Source: Stemphylium vesicarium
Taxonomy: Eukaryota; Ascomycota; Dothideomycetes; Pleosporales; Pleosporaceae
DNA length: 64,000 bases
Assembly: GCA_004380135.1 (NCBI GenBank)
Contig: QXCR01000041.1
Span: 280,799 to 344,798, forward strand
Direction: 5' to 3'
The first letter of the stretch is position 1; every line of letters begins with the position of its first letter. The position numbers were made by a program, and so were the translations under genes. Shown in pieces: positions 9,560 through 20,944 of this stretch. A model generated the notes under the pieces. It did not search any database. It had not been told where the DNA came from and saw only the letters and a list, made by a program, of their open reading frames with translations.

Positions 9560-12500
9560 TTACTCAAACCCGCCGCCTAGACCACTAAGTACACTCCTCA
9601 TTCCTTTCTTCCTACCGCCCTCGACCTTCTTCCTAAGCGCCTCTTTTCTCTTCACCTCCTTCTTCTCTAGTAGCTGTCTGCGCTCCGCTTCTCTCGCTTG
9701 CGCATGAATATTGCTGCGTCCGGTGCCACCTCTCCTGACGCCCGCCTCTTTTTGCGCAGAAGCAGCGGCACCACCGGAAGACCGCTCACTACTGACAGAC
9801 AAATTACTAGTAGCCTGACGTATGAGAGAGGGTACGCGGAATCCCGGTCCAGCAGCTGCACGCGTAGGGTTGTGAAACGCGAGATTCGACTCTGCAGATA
9901 CGACCGACTCTTCGACTGTCGATTGCCGGCTTAGTGTTAAGCGGTCGATGATCGGCTTTCTGTAAGAAGAGGGTTTGGCTGAGTGTATTTGCTCGTCGTC
10001 GTAGTCTTCTTCTGCATCTGAGAGTTGAGAGTCGGGAATTACGATGCGCGGATCTTCAATGAGTTCTGAGATGGAATGCTTGACGTCTTCAGCGGTAAGG
10101 GGTTTCCGACTTAATGTGTCGGATGCCGCTGTTCGGCGCATGTTTGGTGGAGGTCGGTTCTCTTTTTGCGAATCTTGGGCTTTGCGTTTGAGAGGACTAC
10201 CGGATGCCGTGGCGGAGTTCTGTGAGTCTGGGATGGCGATATCATCGCCCTGATTTTGTGGTTGAGATTGAGACTGCGAAGAGTCCTCGTCTGCCTCCTT
10301 TTCAGGCATGTTGAGGTAATCGTATTCGCCTTCATCAGCAAAGTCGGCGAGTGTGTTGAAGAAGGCCTTCTTCTTGTCGTCATTGGCGAGCGCCTTGACC
10401 TTTTGGTCTTGCAGCAACGCGTTGGTCTGTTTTTGGAACGCAGCGCGTTTCCTGCGTTGGCGCATCTCGGCCTCGTCTTCAGAATCAGACATGTCGAAAC
10501 CATCGTAGCCGCCAGCGTTTCTGCGCAGACCGCCCTTACTTTGCATCTTCTTGTAGAGCTCAGCAAGTTGCTTCTCATCTTCCTTCTTTGTTTTATCCCT
10601 GCACCAAATTAGTATTAATTTACCAAGAGAAGCAATGGGACCAAACTTACGCATAGAAAGCGGCGATTTGGCGTTCGTCGACCTTGACATCGTTGTGATC
10701 AATCATGTCCTTGAGGTCTTCGTCTTCCTCGCCCTCTTCGTCATCGCTGGCTCCTCCAAGTCCAGCATATTCATCTTCGGATTCCTCGGCCTGCTCCATG
10801 ACAGCTTCCCTGGCCATGCTGTTCTTCTTGTTGAATTCTTCGGCCGCCTTTGACTTCTTCACAGCTTGCTGCATTTTCCTGAAAGCATCCTTGCTGGGCT
10901 TAGGAGGGCGCTGAATGTCGTCTTCACTCTCTTCCTCTACAGCGTCAACCAAGCCTTCTTCCACGTCAGAAAGCTCGACAGCAGCCTCCCGTCGTCCACG
11001 TTGAAGCTTGCCCTTCTTCTGCTTGATGGGAGACTCTGCGACAGCCATCATGACGGTATCGACTGTCGATGGTGGAGGAGCAAGACCAGCTGGCGAACGG
11101 GAGAAGGAGAAACCTGCATCCTGGGTAGGCTCGAAATCGTCAAGCTGGGTCCGCGATAAGGTAGGCGAAGTTTTGACCACCTGACTGATACCCAAGCTGA
11201 ACTGAGACTCGGGACCAGTCTGCGATACCTTCTGAGGAGACATCAATGATTGACTATTGGGGACCATGAAGTCAGCAGCCTGGCTGAAGTTCGCGCCAGG
11301 TTGGGTTTCAGGCAGGTTTCGCAAGAAGTCCAAAGAATGCTGTTCTGGTTCCGCAGCAGCGGCAGGCTGAGATTCTGATGCCAGCTCTGCCATCGTGCCA
11401 GCAAACATTTGTGTAAGGCCTACTCCTGTGTTGGCGTTGCCGAAACCAAAGGCAGCCATTGCGTCGTCTGGGGTAGCTAGCTGCGTTGGTGTGGCGTTCT
11501 TGACCGTCTCTGTGTCACTTTCATCGTCATCGTCGATGACTCGATTGCGGGCTCTGTTGACAGTTTGTCTTCGGCCAGGCACATCTACATCATCATCTTC
11601 CATGTTGACGTCTTCCCCATTATGGGGTGCTTGAGCAGTGTCTTCGTCCTCGTCAGCTATTCCGTCGATGAGGCCGTTCGCGTTATCCGCCTGACTGCCT
11701 TCGGCTTCTTCATCCTCGGAGCCAGAAATTTCGACCTCTGCTTCTTCCTCTTCCTCTTCTTGATTCTCGTCTCCATCCTGGTCTGCGTCCTCTTCTCCGC
11801 TTCCGACATAGTCGCCATCTTCTTCGTCGCTTGATGGCAGATCATCTATAGTCTCACCGTTCTTCTTTGCCTCCTTTCTTTCCATTTTGGCGAGTGCAAG
11901 ATCTTCCTGTCTCTGCTTCTCAAGCAATGCTACCATGTCATCGATCTCTACTTGGCGCTTCTCTCTCTCCTCCTCGGTTTCAGGGTTGTGTCCGCGTTTG
12001 ATGAGATCAGCAATCCTCTCCTCTCGTGCTTTCGCAGTCTGTTGGCGCGCCTTTTGCGCCAGCAACATTTCCATCTCACCACGAGTGACAGATTTCCGCC
12101 CCTTCTTAGCTTTGGGTGGGGATCTCGTCAACTGAGCGAGAGCACGCAAGTGTACAAGTGAGCCAGCTTCGTGCTGCTTCTTCGTGGGTAGCCTGTCGAA
12201 GACGGGGAATCTACTCTTTGGCTTCTGCGTGCCCTGGTCATCATCCGAGTCAGAGAGCTCCACCATAGCGCGATCAGGCGCATCCTTCGTATCTACTGAA
12301 GCATTCTGCACAGTGACGGCCTCTTTCTGTTTCATCCAAGGATGCTCAGGAAGATGTTGGAACTCGGGCGCTCTTCCTTTGCCTTTGTCGACCTTGGTAG
12401 ATTCTAGAGGGTCAAGACCTTCTTGTGCTTCTGGTATTGGGGCAGACGTTTGCTGGACCCTCGGTGTAGGTTGCTTCTCTGAACCGTCTTCTTGCCTTGA

Positions 12501-13538
12501 TGGGCTGATAGGTGGGATTTGGCGCACCTGATTTGCTTCGGCGTCAGAGGAAGCCAACGCTGAGCTCGGCTCAGGAGTCGGAAGTGCTGCCACATCGGCG
12601 TTGGGGGCTTGGAAATTGAACTTCTTGAATAGATCCTGGGTGGTGAAGCGTTTCTTCGTCTTGGCCTGGTGCGTGAGCTGCATGTTGCGGCTGATACGCT
12701 GCTGGTCGCGGGCCATTGCTTCCATGGCCTTCTTGCCTGCCCTTCGTGTCGGCTTGGCTTGTTGGGTAAACCGTCGACCGCTTTCTCCGTCAGAATCGCT
12801 GCCGGAGCCCTCGTCGGCCCGCCGTCGTATGCTTTTCTTTGGCTTCGTCTGCTGCGCTTCCGCCTCTTGTTGCTTTGCCAGCCGCTCCTGCCGAATACGC
12901 TGTACCCGCTCTTGCACGTCAGCATTGTGTGTGGGTTGTGATGATTCCGAATCGGAGCCAGCATCTGCTAAGGGTCGGGATCGATTCTTGGCTGGTGAAG
13001 GGTCTGGGGTGACGAATAGGCCCGGCGATGCTGGTCGCGACCGTACGCTGGGCGTTGGTGACGCACGAGAAGTTGCTGTCTTTGTTCTCATGGCGATTGA
13101 TTTGCGCCCATTGGCTCGCACTGGCATCGCGTCCTCATCTTCGCTGCTTTCGATGGTAGCGACGATGGGGGCTTCTTGCTGTGCTTGTTGTGGCGCCGAC
13201 TGTGTGGCTTCTGAGCTCTTGCTGGCGGCCAATCGTTTCTTCATGAGCTCGTATGCATCTTCTCCGTCGCTCTCTTCCTCTTGGTCGGGTTGGTCTGTGT
13301 CCAGTTGCGGTCGTGTTGTTGTGAAGGGTTTTGATACGGCGGCAGGAACGGGTGCCTCGTCTTCGGATGCTGAGTTTCCATTCTCAGATTCGGCTTCGCT
13401 TTCTGAAGAATCCGCCGCCGGTTTCCGCAGCGCTGCCAAGAGCTTTGTTCGGGGTTTCGCGGACGCGTCTGTTGCGCGTGCTGGAGAAGACGTCATCGAT
13501 GTTGCTGCTGCCGCTGGCGATTGCTGTCTGGAACCCAT
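9560..13538 (-). CDS. MRC1: Mediator of replication checkpoint 1 (Mrc1/Claspin-like)
   Basis: Two exons (13538-10651 and 10598-9560) joined across a 52-nt intron (GTAAGT...CTAAT...CAG) encode 1308 aa. The splice joins AAFYA to DKTKKEDEKQ in phase. Mrc1 travels with the replisome, links the MCM helicase to polymerase epsilon and transmits stalled-fork signals from ATR/Mec1 to the effector kinase. Diagnostic features are the N-terminal acidic, Ser/Glu-rich region, the motif TTQDLFKKFNFQAP (about 300), many SQ/TQ dipeptides that are the ATR-type phosphosites (a cluster near residues 750-850), and the conserved Mrc1-domain block EESEDEYAGLGGASDDE (about 915-930). GLRRNAGGYDGFDMSD and a basic C-terminus KKEVKRKEALRKKVEGGRKK follow. 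Charged low-complexity runs are normal for the family. The long open frames opposite it (such as 12601-13647) are shadows. Confidence 0.93.
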
Positions 13539-14077
13539 GTTGGTTTGTGGTGTGATTACAAGCCCGCGTCCTGGATGCGGGGTCGTGATTCGTAAAGGGT
13601 GTTTTGGGAGGAAATGTCGACCGCGGAGAGGCTCGTGGAAGTTGTGATGCGCGATGTCCTAGACCGGTCTATGCAGCAACAGATGGTATCGCCCACTTCG
13701 ATTGCCGGAGATGTACAACAAAGAATAAAATGGCTATTTGCGGCGTCTGGTATCGTCAATTGCAAAGGCACATGGCGGGGATCCAGCGTTGATGGAAGAA
13801 GCTTGGACTACGCGTATGATTTTGGACGTCGCGACACGCGACGCGACTTGCGCCTGCCACATGTGGCTCTTAAGTGGCGCTATACCCTTTTCAGTCTCGC
13901 ACAACTTCAACACCATTATGATCATCATGTTGTCGCTTGCACAACTCATTGCAACACGATACATGTATGCTCCACGGAACACATGCCATCTTTCTTAACG
14001 CTGCCCACTCCTGTCCCGAGAGTACTACTGGCCCGGTATGCTAGACTGATAGACAGATAGAGAGAGCAAACTCCTTC
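13539..14077. other. MRC1 upstream region, up to the transposon block
   Basis: About 540 bp of normal base composition. It should hold the MRC1 promoter. Open frames on both strands carry no recognisable motif. The repeat block begins near 14078. Confidence 0.45.
13810..13815. promoter_or_regulatory. ACGCGT (MCB-like) site upstream of MRC1
   Basis: The hexamer ACGCGT lies about 270 bp upstream of the MRC1 ATG. In yeasts this is the core of the MluI cell-cycle box bound by MBF at S-phase genes, so its place before a replication gene is suggestive. A single hexamer can occur by chance. Confidence 0.3.
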
Positions 14078-14509
14078 CTAGAATAGTACCTGCGAAGCCA
14101 GGTCTCGTACCTGCAGACGACTAGGCAAGATGGCTATCGCTGGCTGAGTTTGCAGTAAACAACGCTAATAATGAGAGTACCCGCACGACGCTGTTCTTCG
14201 CGAACTACGGCTTCCACCCCCGCCTAGGGTTCGAGCCTATTGAGCCTGGCCGACAGCCTGCTGCCCGACACGCTGAAGACCTCGCGCTAAAGATGAAGAC
14301 CATCCACGAGTATCTGCGCTCAGATATCTGCGTCGCACAAGCCCAGCATGAGAAGTACGTTAACAGGAAGCGCAAGCCCGCCCGCCGGTTCTTCGAGAAC
14401 GACCTAGCCTAGTTAGACGCCTAGAATATTAAGACTGCCCGCCCGCAGAAGAAGCTAGACTGGAAGTTCCTAGGGCCCTATAAGGTTACTAAGGTCGTTA
14501 GCCCGTATA
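14078..14509 (+). mobile_element. Ty3/Gypsy element A, integrase fragment (left part)
   Basis: Degenerate coding sequence of the late integrase region: LAEFAVNNANNESTRTT, then FFANYGFHPRLGFEP, then ARHAEDLALKMKTIHEYLRS. It continues to KKLDWKFLGPYKVTKVVSPY, where element B interrupts it. RIP is light: two TAG codons (from CAG) and one apparent frameshift near 14130. The element resumes with its chromodomain at 30059 and 3' LTR at 30431. Its 5' LTR, gag and RT are missing from this side, so A was already truncated near 14078 or is joined here to unrelated DNA. Confidence 0.8.
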
Positions 14510-14797
14510 TGTAACGAGGCTACCTCCCTCGTTACAGCTATAGCCAAGACCAGACTCGGAGTCAACCCCGAGTCGCTTCGGATCTAATCCTAACTCAGTT
14601 CTAACTTAGCCCTCCCTAGCCTATATATATTTAAGCCTACTATTCTCTAGATATAGATAGGTAGTTTTCTATAATTCTTTTATATAAGACTTATAGGTGT
14701 TAATAGATCTTAAGTTATAGTTCTTTTACGCACTTCTATATGCCTCTAAGTAAGACTACGCCAAGTTTAGATCTCTTATCATGCCTACGTCGTTATA
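14510..14797 (+). repeat. Element B 5' LTR
   Basis: It starts TGTAACGAGGCTACC and ends CGTCGTTATA, where the partner LTR ends CGTCGTTACA (a CpA-to-TpA change). The outer ~130 bp is unmutated and the inner end is RIP-mutated. A TATATATATTTAAG stretch in the middle may be its promoter. Confidence 0.9.
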
Positions 14798-14872
14798 TTA
14801 TTGCAGAAAACTCGTCCTAGCCGGTGACGGCCTCTTAATAATATCGCACTACTGTTTGTTTCGTTCCGATTA

Positions 14873-15244
14873 GGCTGGCAAATGGGTCTCCTTATTGGGA
14901 ACTCAAATCCGCGATATCTCTATACATAATAACCCGATATAGACAATCGATAGCTTATTCCATAGCCTAAATCTACATCTAGATTTTGTATGTAGAAAGT
15001 CTTTCTCTTAAGCTAATAATAAAAAGGTTATTAGCCAACCCACGTTGCCAAGAGTTGGGTCTCCACATTTTGCTCCGAACTAAGATATCTAGCTAGGTAC
15101 TATAGCTAGCTAGATGCTTTCTATATACAAAATACAGGCCTATATTTAGGCTATAAAATAAGCTATCAATCGTCTAAATTGGGTTAGAGCCTGTAGAGAT
15201 ATTGCAGCTTTTTAGATCCCGATGTGGAGACCCATTTACCAGCC
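14873..15244. mobile_element. Tc1/mariner-type MITE inserted in element B
   Basis: A 372-bp non-coding element flanked by TA on both sides (14871-14872 and 15245-15246), the target duplication of Tc1/mariner transposons. The ends are GGCTGGCAAATGGGTCTCC and its inverse GGAGACCCATTTACCAGCC. The similarity continues inward to terminal inverted repeats of about 130 bp, including TAGCTTATT, ATAGCCTAAAT and TTTTGTAT blocks. No transposase is encoded; it would depend on one elsewhere. A second GGGTCTCCACATTTTGC block in the centre echoes the right terminus. Confidence 0.8.
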
Positions 15245-15246
15245 TA

Positions 15247-17100
15247 GTCCCGATACGCCTCCGATTCAGTTCAGAGGTAAACACGGTTACCACCACCGAC
15301 TATTCAGCGTAGATAGGATTCCATCGACCTCCTATCAACTAAAGTCTTTAGGTTTAGAACTTGCTATCCCCTCGCGATAGTATTGCCTTTAGAAAAGCCG
15401 CGTAGATTACGCTAAAATAGAAACTTAGAGACTATTAATAACCTACTAGGATTAGAGCTAACTACTAATATCTAGTAACCTAATAAAACTATTAGGTCTA
15501 GCGAGATCTACTAAAAATTTAGTTTAGAGAACTATCTCTAGAAAGAACTAAGCTAAAGCGTTAGCTATAGTCCCTACTAATCCTACCTCTAATTTAGAGG
15601 TAAGCTAGAAAGAAGAAACTAAAATAACTAATAATACTAATAAGCTACTTAAAGAAATTAAAAGGCTCTAAGCTTAAGTTAGTTATTTAATATAAGAACG
15701 TTCTATCTTACCTACTATTAAATTAGCCCTAATAATTGCTTAATAATCTTATAATACCTCTAGAGTAAGATTCTAGTCTAAGTCCCTCTTACTATCTAAA
15801 GTAAAACTATCTAAATATATACTAATAATTAACTACCTTACTAATAAGAAGGAACCTACTTTCTGCTAATAGTAGGCCTTAATTAAGGATTAATTAGATA
15901 TTAACTTAGACTACTACTAGAGTAAACGAGCTAAAATAGCTTTAGTTTAGAGATATACGTCTAGTCTAGTAAAAGAGTACCTAGAGCCCTAATACTTATC
16001 TAAATTAGATAATTAATAGTTTAAAGACGCTAAAGAAATAATTAACTTACTTAAGTTATTCTTTATCTCTAGAAATAAGTAAGTAGAAAGTAGATTAGTA
16101 TTCTATTATTTATAGATAGAAAAAGGAGAAATCTTTACCTCCTTTAAGGCAAAGTTTCTTAGTATAGCTATTAAGAGATCTATATATAAATTAGAGTAGT
16201 CCTTCTACTTTTAGGAAAAGATTATACCTTTACTATAGGTACCTAACTTAGACTTCTAACGCTCCTAGAAAAATGAATTTATACTAATAGTAGAGTACTT
16301 TACCGCCTTTAATATAGAGCGACGTAATACCCCACCTACTACTACTTTAGATTATAGTAAGACAACCCCTCACCGCCAAGGCTCCAAAAAGAGACCGACA
16401 CCACTATCGACCCAATCCGCGGTACAAGCGACGAAGCAGCCTGTTACGACCCGAAGTCAAAACGCTTACGACCACGCCGCAACCACGCCGCAACCACGCC
16501 GCAACCGCGCCGCACGAGCAAGACCAGGATAGCGATCCTGCAAAACGCTGACTGTCAGCAGTCACGTGACCGATCACTGCGCCAAGGACTATCGCTAGGA
16601 GCGATCACGACTACCACAACTATTACTAGGAGTAATCACGACTATTATAACTATCGCTAAGAGTTAGGCCCTACTATTATTAGGAGTTACTATAACTATT
16701 ATATAAGTATATAGCTACTAGATAGCGCACCCTTATAGTCGCTATATTTAACTTTAAAATCTAAGAATTAGTACTTAATTCTTAAACTTTTAAGTTATTT
16801 ATTAATCTTTATATTATACTTAACTTATCTCGTCTATCACGCGCCTAGCTCATTCCCGAGAACCAACCCTAGGACCCTCTAAGGACGGACCTTCACACAG
16901 CCCCGACTACCGACCACAGGATTGCGTACGACACCGTTCCAAGCCTCCCCAAGTATTAATAGAGCTCCCTTACGTACTCCTACTTCTTAATTACCTCTAT
17001 TATTGGGTGCTTACTATAACTATAAGAAGACTAGTTACTTCTCTAAGAATTACTCTACGCCTTATATAAAGGAGATTAGAATAGAAGTTAAAGAGTAAAA
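15247..17100 (+). pseudogene. Element B gag remnant, interrupted by a solo LTR
   Basis: AT-rich, stop-filled sequence before pol, split by the solo LTR at 16442-16897. Around 17006-17060 a degenerate zinc-knuckle-like segment can be read if RIP stops are reversed (codons TGC...CTATAACTATAAGAAGAC...). The first ~85 bp after the MITE and ~70 bp on each side of the solo LTR keep normal composition. No intact gag protein exists. Confidence 0.5.
16442..16897 (+). mobile_element. Solo LTR (family E) in element B gag
   Basis: 456 bp beginning TGTTACGACC and ending GACGGACCTTCACA, flanked by a perfect 5-bp duplication CAGCC (16437-16441 and 16898-16902). No internal region remains, so it arose by LTR-LTR recombination. 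A second member of the family is at 45968-46419. It contains a short tandem ACCACGCCGCA run near its start. Its ends are free of RIP and its middle is strongly mutated. Confidence 0.85.
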
Positions 17101-19864
17101 GTTTATAGACGTAACTAAGTTCGCTCTAGATACTAACTAGTTAGGAAATAGAGACGCCTAAGAAAACTCTCTATCTTAGGCTAGAATAAGTATAACCTAG
17201 CTAAAATAAACTTATTAAACTTATTTAGAGGAAAGTATTTTTATACCTTAACTATACTCTACTCGCGTAGCTATAGTATTAAGTTAAACTCTCTTATTAA
17301 TATAGGCGCATAAGGATTCCTATTCTTAAACTTATCTATTACTTAGCTCTTATCTAAATCTCTCTAAGTACTAATTTAACGTCTTCTATTTAAAATCCTA
17401 GTTAAAGGTTTTTAAGATTAGATCTAGATACCTATAGATAGCTATATCTAACTTTATATAAGAATTAATAGCTAAACTATCTATAATTACCTATTTATTA
17501 TTATAGACCTAGGTTTATAGGATTATATTATTAGTATTAAGTAGCTTAGATAATTCTAACTTTAGCTTAATATATATTAGAATTATTTCCTCTAGTTAAA
17601 TAAATACCCTGCTACTTATAATATAGCCCCGCCCCTTCTTATAACCCTAGTATAACTAAAGTTTAGCTAGAATATAGAACTAGATATCGCTCGCCGCGAC
17701 GCCTTATAGGAACAAGACGAGGCACGTAGGAATTAAAGTCTATTAATTAACTAGATTTAAGGAATTCTAAGAGTACCTAAGCTAAGAGATATTATTTCTT
17801 ATCTTACTAACTCTACTAATCCTCTACTTTCTACTAAACCCGCCGTTGCCTTAGTTCTGCCCTAAACCTCTAGACATTATCACATTACTTTTATCTTAGC
17901 TAATAGATTACACTTTAATATAAAGTAAAAAGAAAATAAGTTCTTTACTACTACGTTATATAAAATAGACCGCGTATTAGAGTATAAACGCTCTCTTAGA
18001 GATAATCCTAACAATATAAACTTACTTCGCGACTAATTACCACCTATTTACGAGGAGTACTAAGACGTCTTTAGTAAGGCTGCCGCTAACTAACTCTCTA
18101 AGTATTAATTCTATAACTATAAGATTATCTTAATAGAATCTTTACTAAACGCTTATAGTGCCTTATATAAATAAAGTATTAAAGAGCTAGAAGTAACTAA
18201 GAAATATCTATAGGATAACTTAGAGAAAGAATTTATTAAGTATAGTTAGTAGCTATTCGCGTCCCCTATCCTTTATATTTATAAAGTAAATAGTAACCTT
18301 AGAGTCTATATAAACTATTAGAAATTTAACGCTTTTACTTATAAGGACGCCTATCTAATACCCTATATTAATAAGCTATTATCTTAACCTACTAAAGCTA
18401 AGTTCTTTACTAAGTTTAATATCTAAGCTACTTTTAACTAGATTTAAATAGACCCTAATTTAGAAGAGTATACTACCTTCTAAACCTACTATAGAACGTA
18501 TAAATATAAGGTCCTTCTATTTAGCCTATATAACGGCCTAGCTACCTACTAATAGTATATAAACGACGTACTAGTTAATTACCTTAACGACTTCTATATC
18601 GCCTACCTAGACGATATCCTTATCTACTCTAAAGACGAGGTTACTTATACCCTCTACGTTAAATAGGTACTAGAACGACTACGCTAAGTAGGACTTTATA
18701 TAGATATTAAGAAAAGCGAATTCTATATAAATTAGATAAAATACTTAGAATACGTCCTAATAAGTTAAGGTCTTAAGGTTAATTCTAATAAGGTGTCTAT
18801 TCTATAGAATTAGAAGCTACTAATAACTATTACTAGTATAAAGTTATTTCTAGAATTTACTAGATTTTATTAATAATTTGTATTAGAATTCTTACGCGTA
18901 GCTAAACTACTTATTATATTATAGAGTCTTTTAAAACTATTTATATAGAGTTTAGAGTATTAATAAGCGTTTAATAAGATAAGAGAAGCCTTACTTACTA
19001 TTCTAACCTTATACTACTTCTACTCTAAACTAGATACGAGACTAGAGACTAATATATTAGATAGTGTAATTACTAGAGTCTTCTCTTAAAAGTAGCTTAA
19101 TAGTAGTTAGTATCTTATAGCTTTTTATAGCTATTACCTAATAGGAGCTAAACTTAATTAGGAGATATATAATAAAGAACTCTTTATAATTATAACTACG
19201 TTTACTAAGTAGAAAGTAGAATTAGTTTTAATATAAACTTAAATTAAAGTACTTTTAGACTATTAATCTCTAGAGTACTTTATAACTATAAAAGTACTTA
19301 ACTCTTAATAAATTTAATAGGCTAAAGAGCTTACTTAGTTTAATTTCTAGATTACCTATATCTCTAGTAAAGATAATGCCTAAGCTAATTGTTAGGAATA
19401 TAAATAGATCGATACTGGATACACCCAATGTCACATAGTACGGCTTGTAATGGTCTGCATTGACTAGAGACGATTCGCTATCGAGCCACGATAGCGAAGA
19501 GTAAGCCTATATAGCCCTTGCTGACTCAGCGAGGGCCGTTCAAATCCGCCCGCCTGACACTAATATTCTAAGCCGTTATAAATAGAATATAGAGAACTTA
19601 AGAATAGCCTAAGTTAATAACTAATTATAGGTTCTTTTAGGACCGCACTAATTATATTCTTAAATTAACGCTAAACTAGCTATAGTTTATATTACCTATA
19701 CTATAGTTTAAATTATTAGTCTAAACGTTATAGAGTCTATTAATAAAGTAATATCTCTTAATTCCTTATAACTAGTAGAAGCCCTACTCTAGAAGAATTA
19801 GATATTATTTATCTAAGAATAATTACTACTACTAACGCAGTACTAGATATATAACGGCCTATTA
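17101..19864 (+). pseudogene. Element B pol remnant: protease, reverse transcriptase, RNase H
   Basis: Translating through stops gives clear Ty3/Gypsy pol: LPPIYEEY (about 18035), FASPILYIYKVN (about 18255), a KFFTKFNI block (about 18400) and the catalytic YLDDILIYS (about 18605). KKSEFYI and an RNase H segment with SLEYF (about 19270) follow. Dozens of TAA/TAG codons interrupt it, mostly from CAA/CAG/TGG by RIP. The integrase continues after element C1 at 27021. Confidence 0.8.
19411..19560. mobile_element. Small structured insertion with tRNA-like B box, possibly SINE or mini-LTR
   Basis: About 150 bp of normal composition standing out inside RIP-mutated pol. It has a perfect 10-bp hairpin (19474-19498, arms TTCGCTATCG/CGATAGCGAA) and an 11-bp hairpin (19514-19536, GCCCTTGCTGA/TCAGCGAGGGC). 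Directly after comes GTTCAAATCC (19538-19547), which fits a tRNA/Pol III B box. The segment 19429-19559 also has TGTCA...TGACA ends, as in a very short LTR. No convincing target duplication is seen, so the class is open. Confidence 0.45.
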
Positions 19865-20330
19865 TGTTATACGAGGTTCGGCGATACTTCTCTATTCCTG
19901 GTCCGTACTAAGGCAGGCGAGGTATTGTATGGCGGTAGGCCCGTAGAGTTGTCTAGCGACTAGGTAGAATAGTAAGTATTTAGGTAAAGATAATTTAATT
20001 CTATATAAGTAATAGAATAACTAGTTAATAATTTAAATAAGAGATATAACTATAAGAGTTAACTATAATAAGAAAAATAATAAAACTTTTTTATTCTTAT
20101 ATCCTTCTTACTAAGTCTATTACTATCCTATCTATTCTATTCTCTAGAGATAATTAGGATGTCCTGCTATCCTAAGGACCTCTACTATCCTAGATAGCGA
20201 GCCTTAGCGGGATAGCACGTCACGTGATCTACGTGCCCCTCGCTAATTATTATCCTTCGTTTCGTGCGATAGCTAGCCTCTAGCTTCGCTTTCCCTAACT
20301 AAAGGATTTAACCTACTATTATCTATAATA
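19865..20330 (-). repeat. Element C1 3' LTR (left end)
   Basis: 466 bp. The outer end (TGTTATACGAGGTTCGGCGA, plus strand) is unmutated for ~100 bp, while the inner end is RIP-mutated (ATCTATAATA where the partner has ATCTGTAACA). Confidence 0.9.
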
Positions 20331-20457
20331 TTATTCTCTTTCTTAGGGTAATTATCTTAATTCTCTAGGTTATTATTTTCCTATACTAAGGAGGTAGGTC
20401 GCATATATAGTAGTAGCGTCTCTACGCCTATTTTTTTATTCTTAAGCCTTCTTAACT

Positions 20458-20940
20458 ATACCTAAGATCTCTTTAACTTATTATAATCGCGCGTAAACTT
20501 TAACTTCTAAATATCGCTCCTATACTAATTATATAAAAGAGAAGGGTCTTAAAATAACGTTCTAGTATAAGTGTTATAAGAAGAAGAATCTTTATTACTT
20601 TATAGATACTAAGTCTAGTTGTTATACTAGCTATATTTCTATAAAAGTAGAGTATAGTCTTTTTATTTCTAAGGAAGAGTAAGAGAAGGTTTAGTAGAAT
20701 AAGCGTAAGAAGAAGCTAGAGCTAGCTTAGACTAAGAAGGCTATAGCTCGTCTTTATTAGGAGCTCTTAGAGATAGAGGCGCAAAAGTATTCTTATACTA
20801 ATTATAACCTTACGATCCTAAATCTTTAGAAACGTACTAAAGAGGAGGCTAAGAGGAATTCTACCCCTAGTATAGAGCTTCCTACTATTAAACTATTACT
20901 ACTTAAACTATTAGCTAATCTAGGCTAGTTATAAGCTAAT
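20458..20940 (+). pseudogene. Antisense Zn2Cys6-like ORF of element C1
   Basis: Plus-strand frame opposite to the element's gag-pol, just inside the 3' LTR. The start codon is now ATA (ATG in copy C2) and many stops interrupt it. Tyr codons at 20566, 20575, 20596, 20623, 20632 and 20653 have the spacing x2-x6-x8-x2-x6, exactly that of a fungal Zn(II)2Cys6 binuclear cluster; each TAT/TAC is one G-to-A RIP change from Cys. A KKKLELAQ...AIARL..ELLEVEA stretch suggests a coiled coil after the cluster. The same frame is found in copy C2. By analogy it would have been a GAL4-type DNA-binding protein; this is inferred. Confidence 0.55.
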
Positions 20941-20944
20941 ATCT

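Noticed and set aside
12601..13647. 348-codon plus-strand frame
   Set aside because: Shadow of MRC1; Ser/Leu-rich from reading acidic and Ser-rich codons backwards, with no motif.
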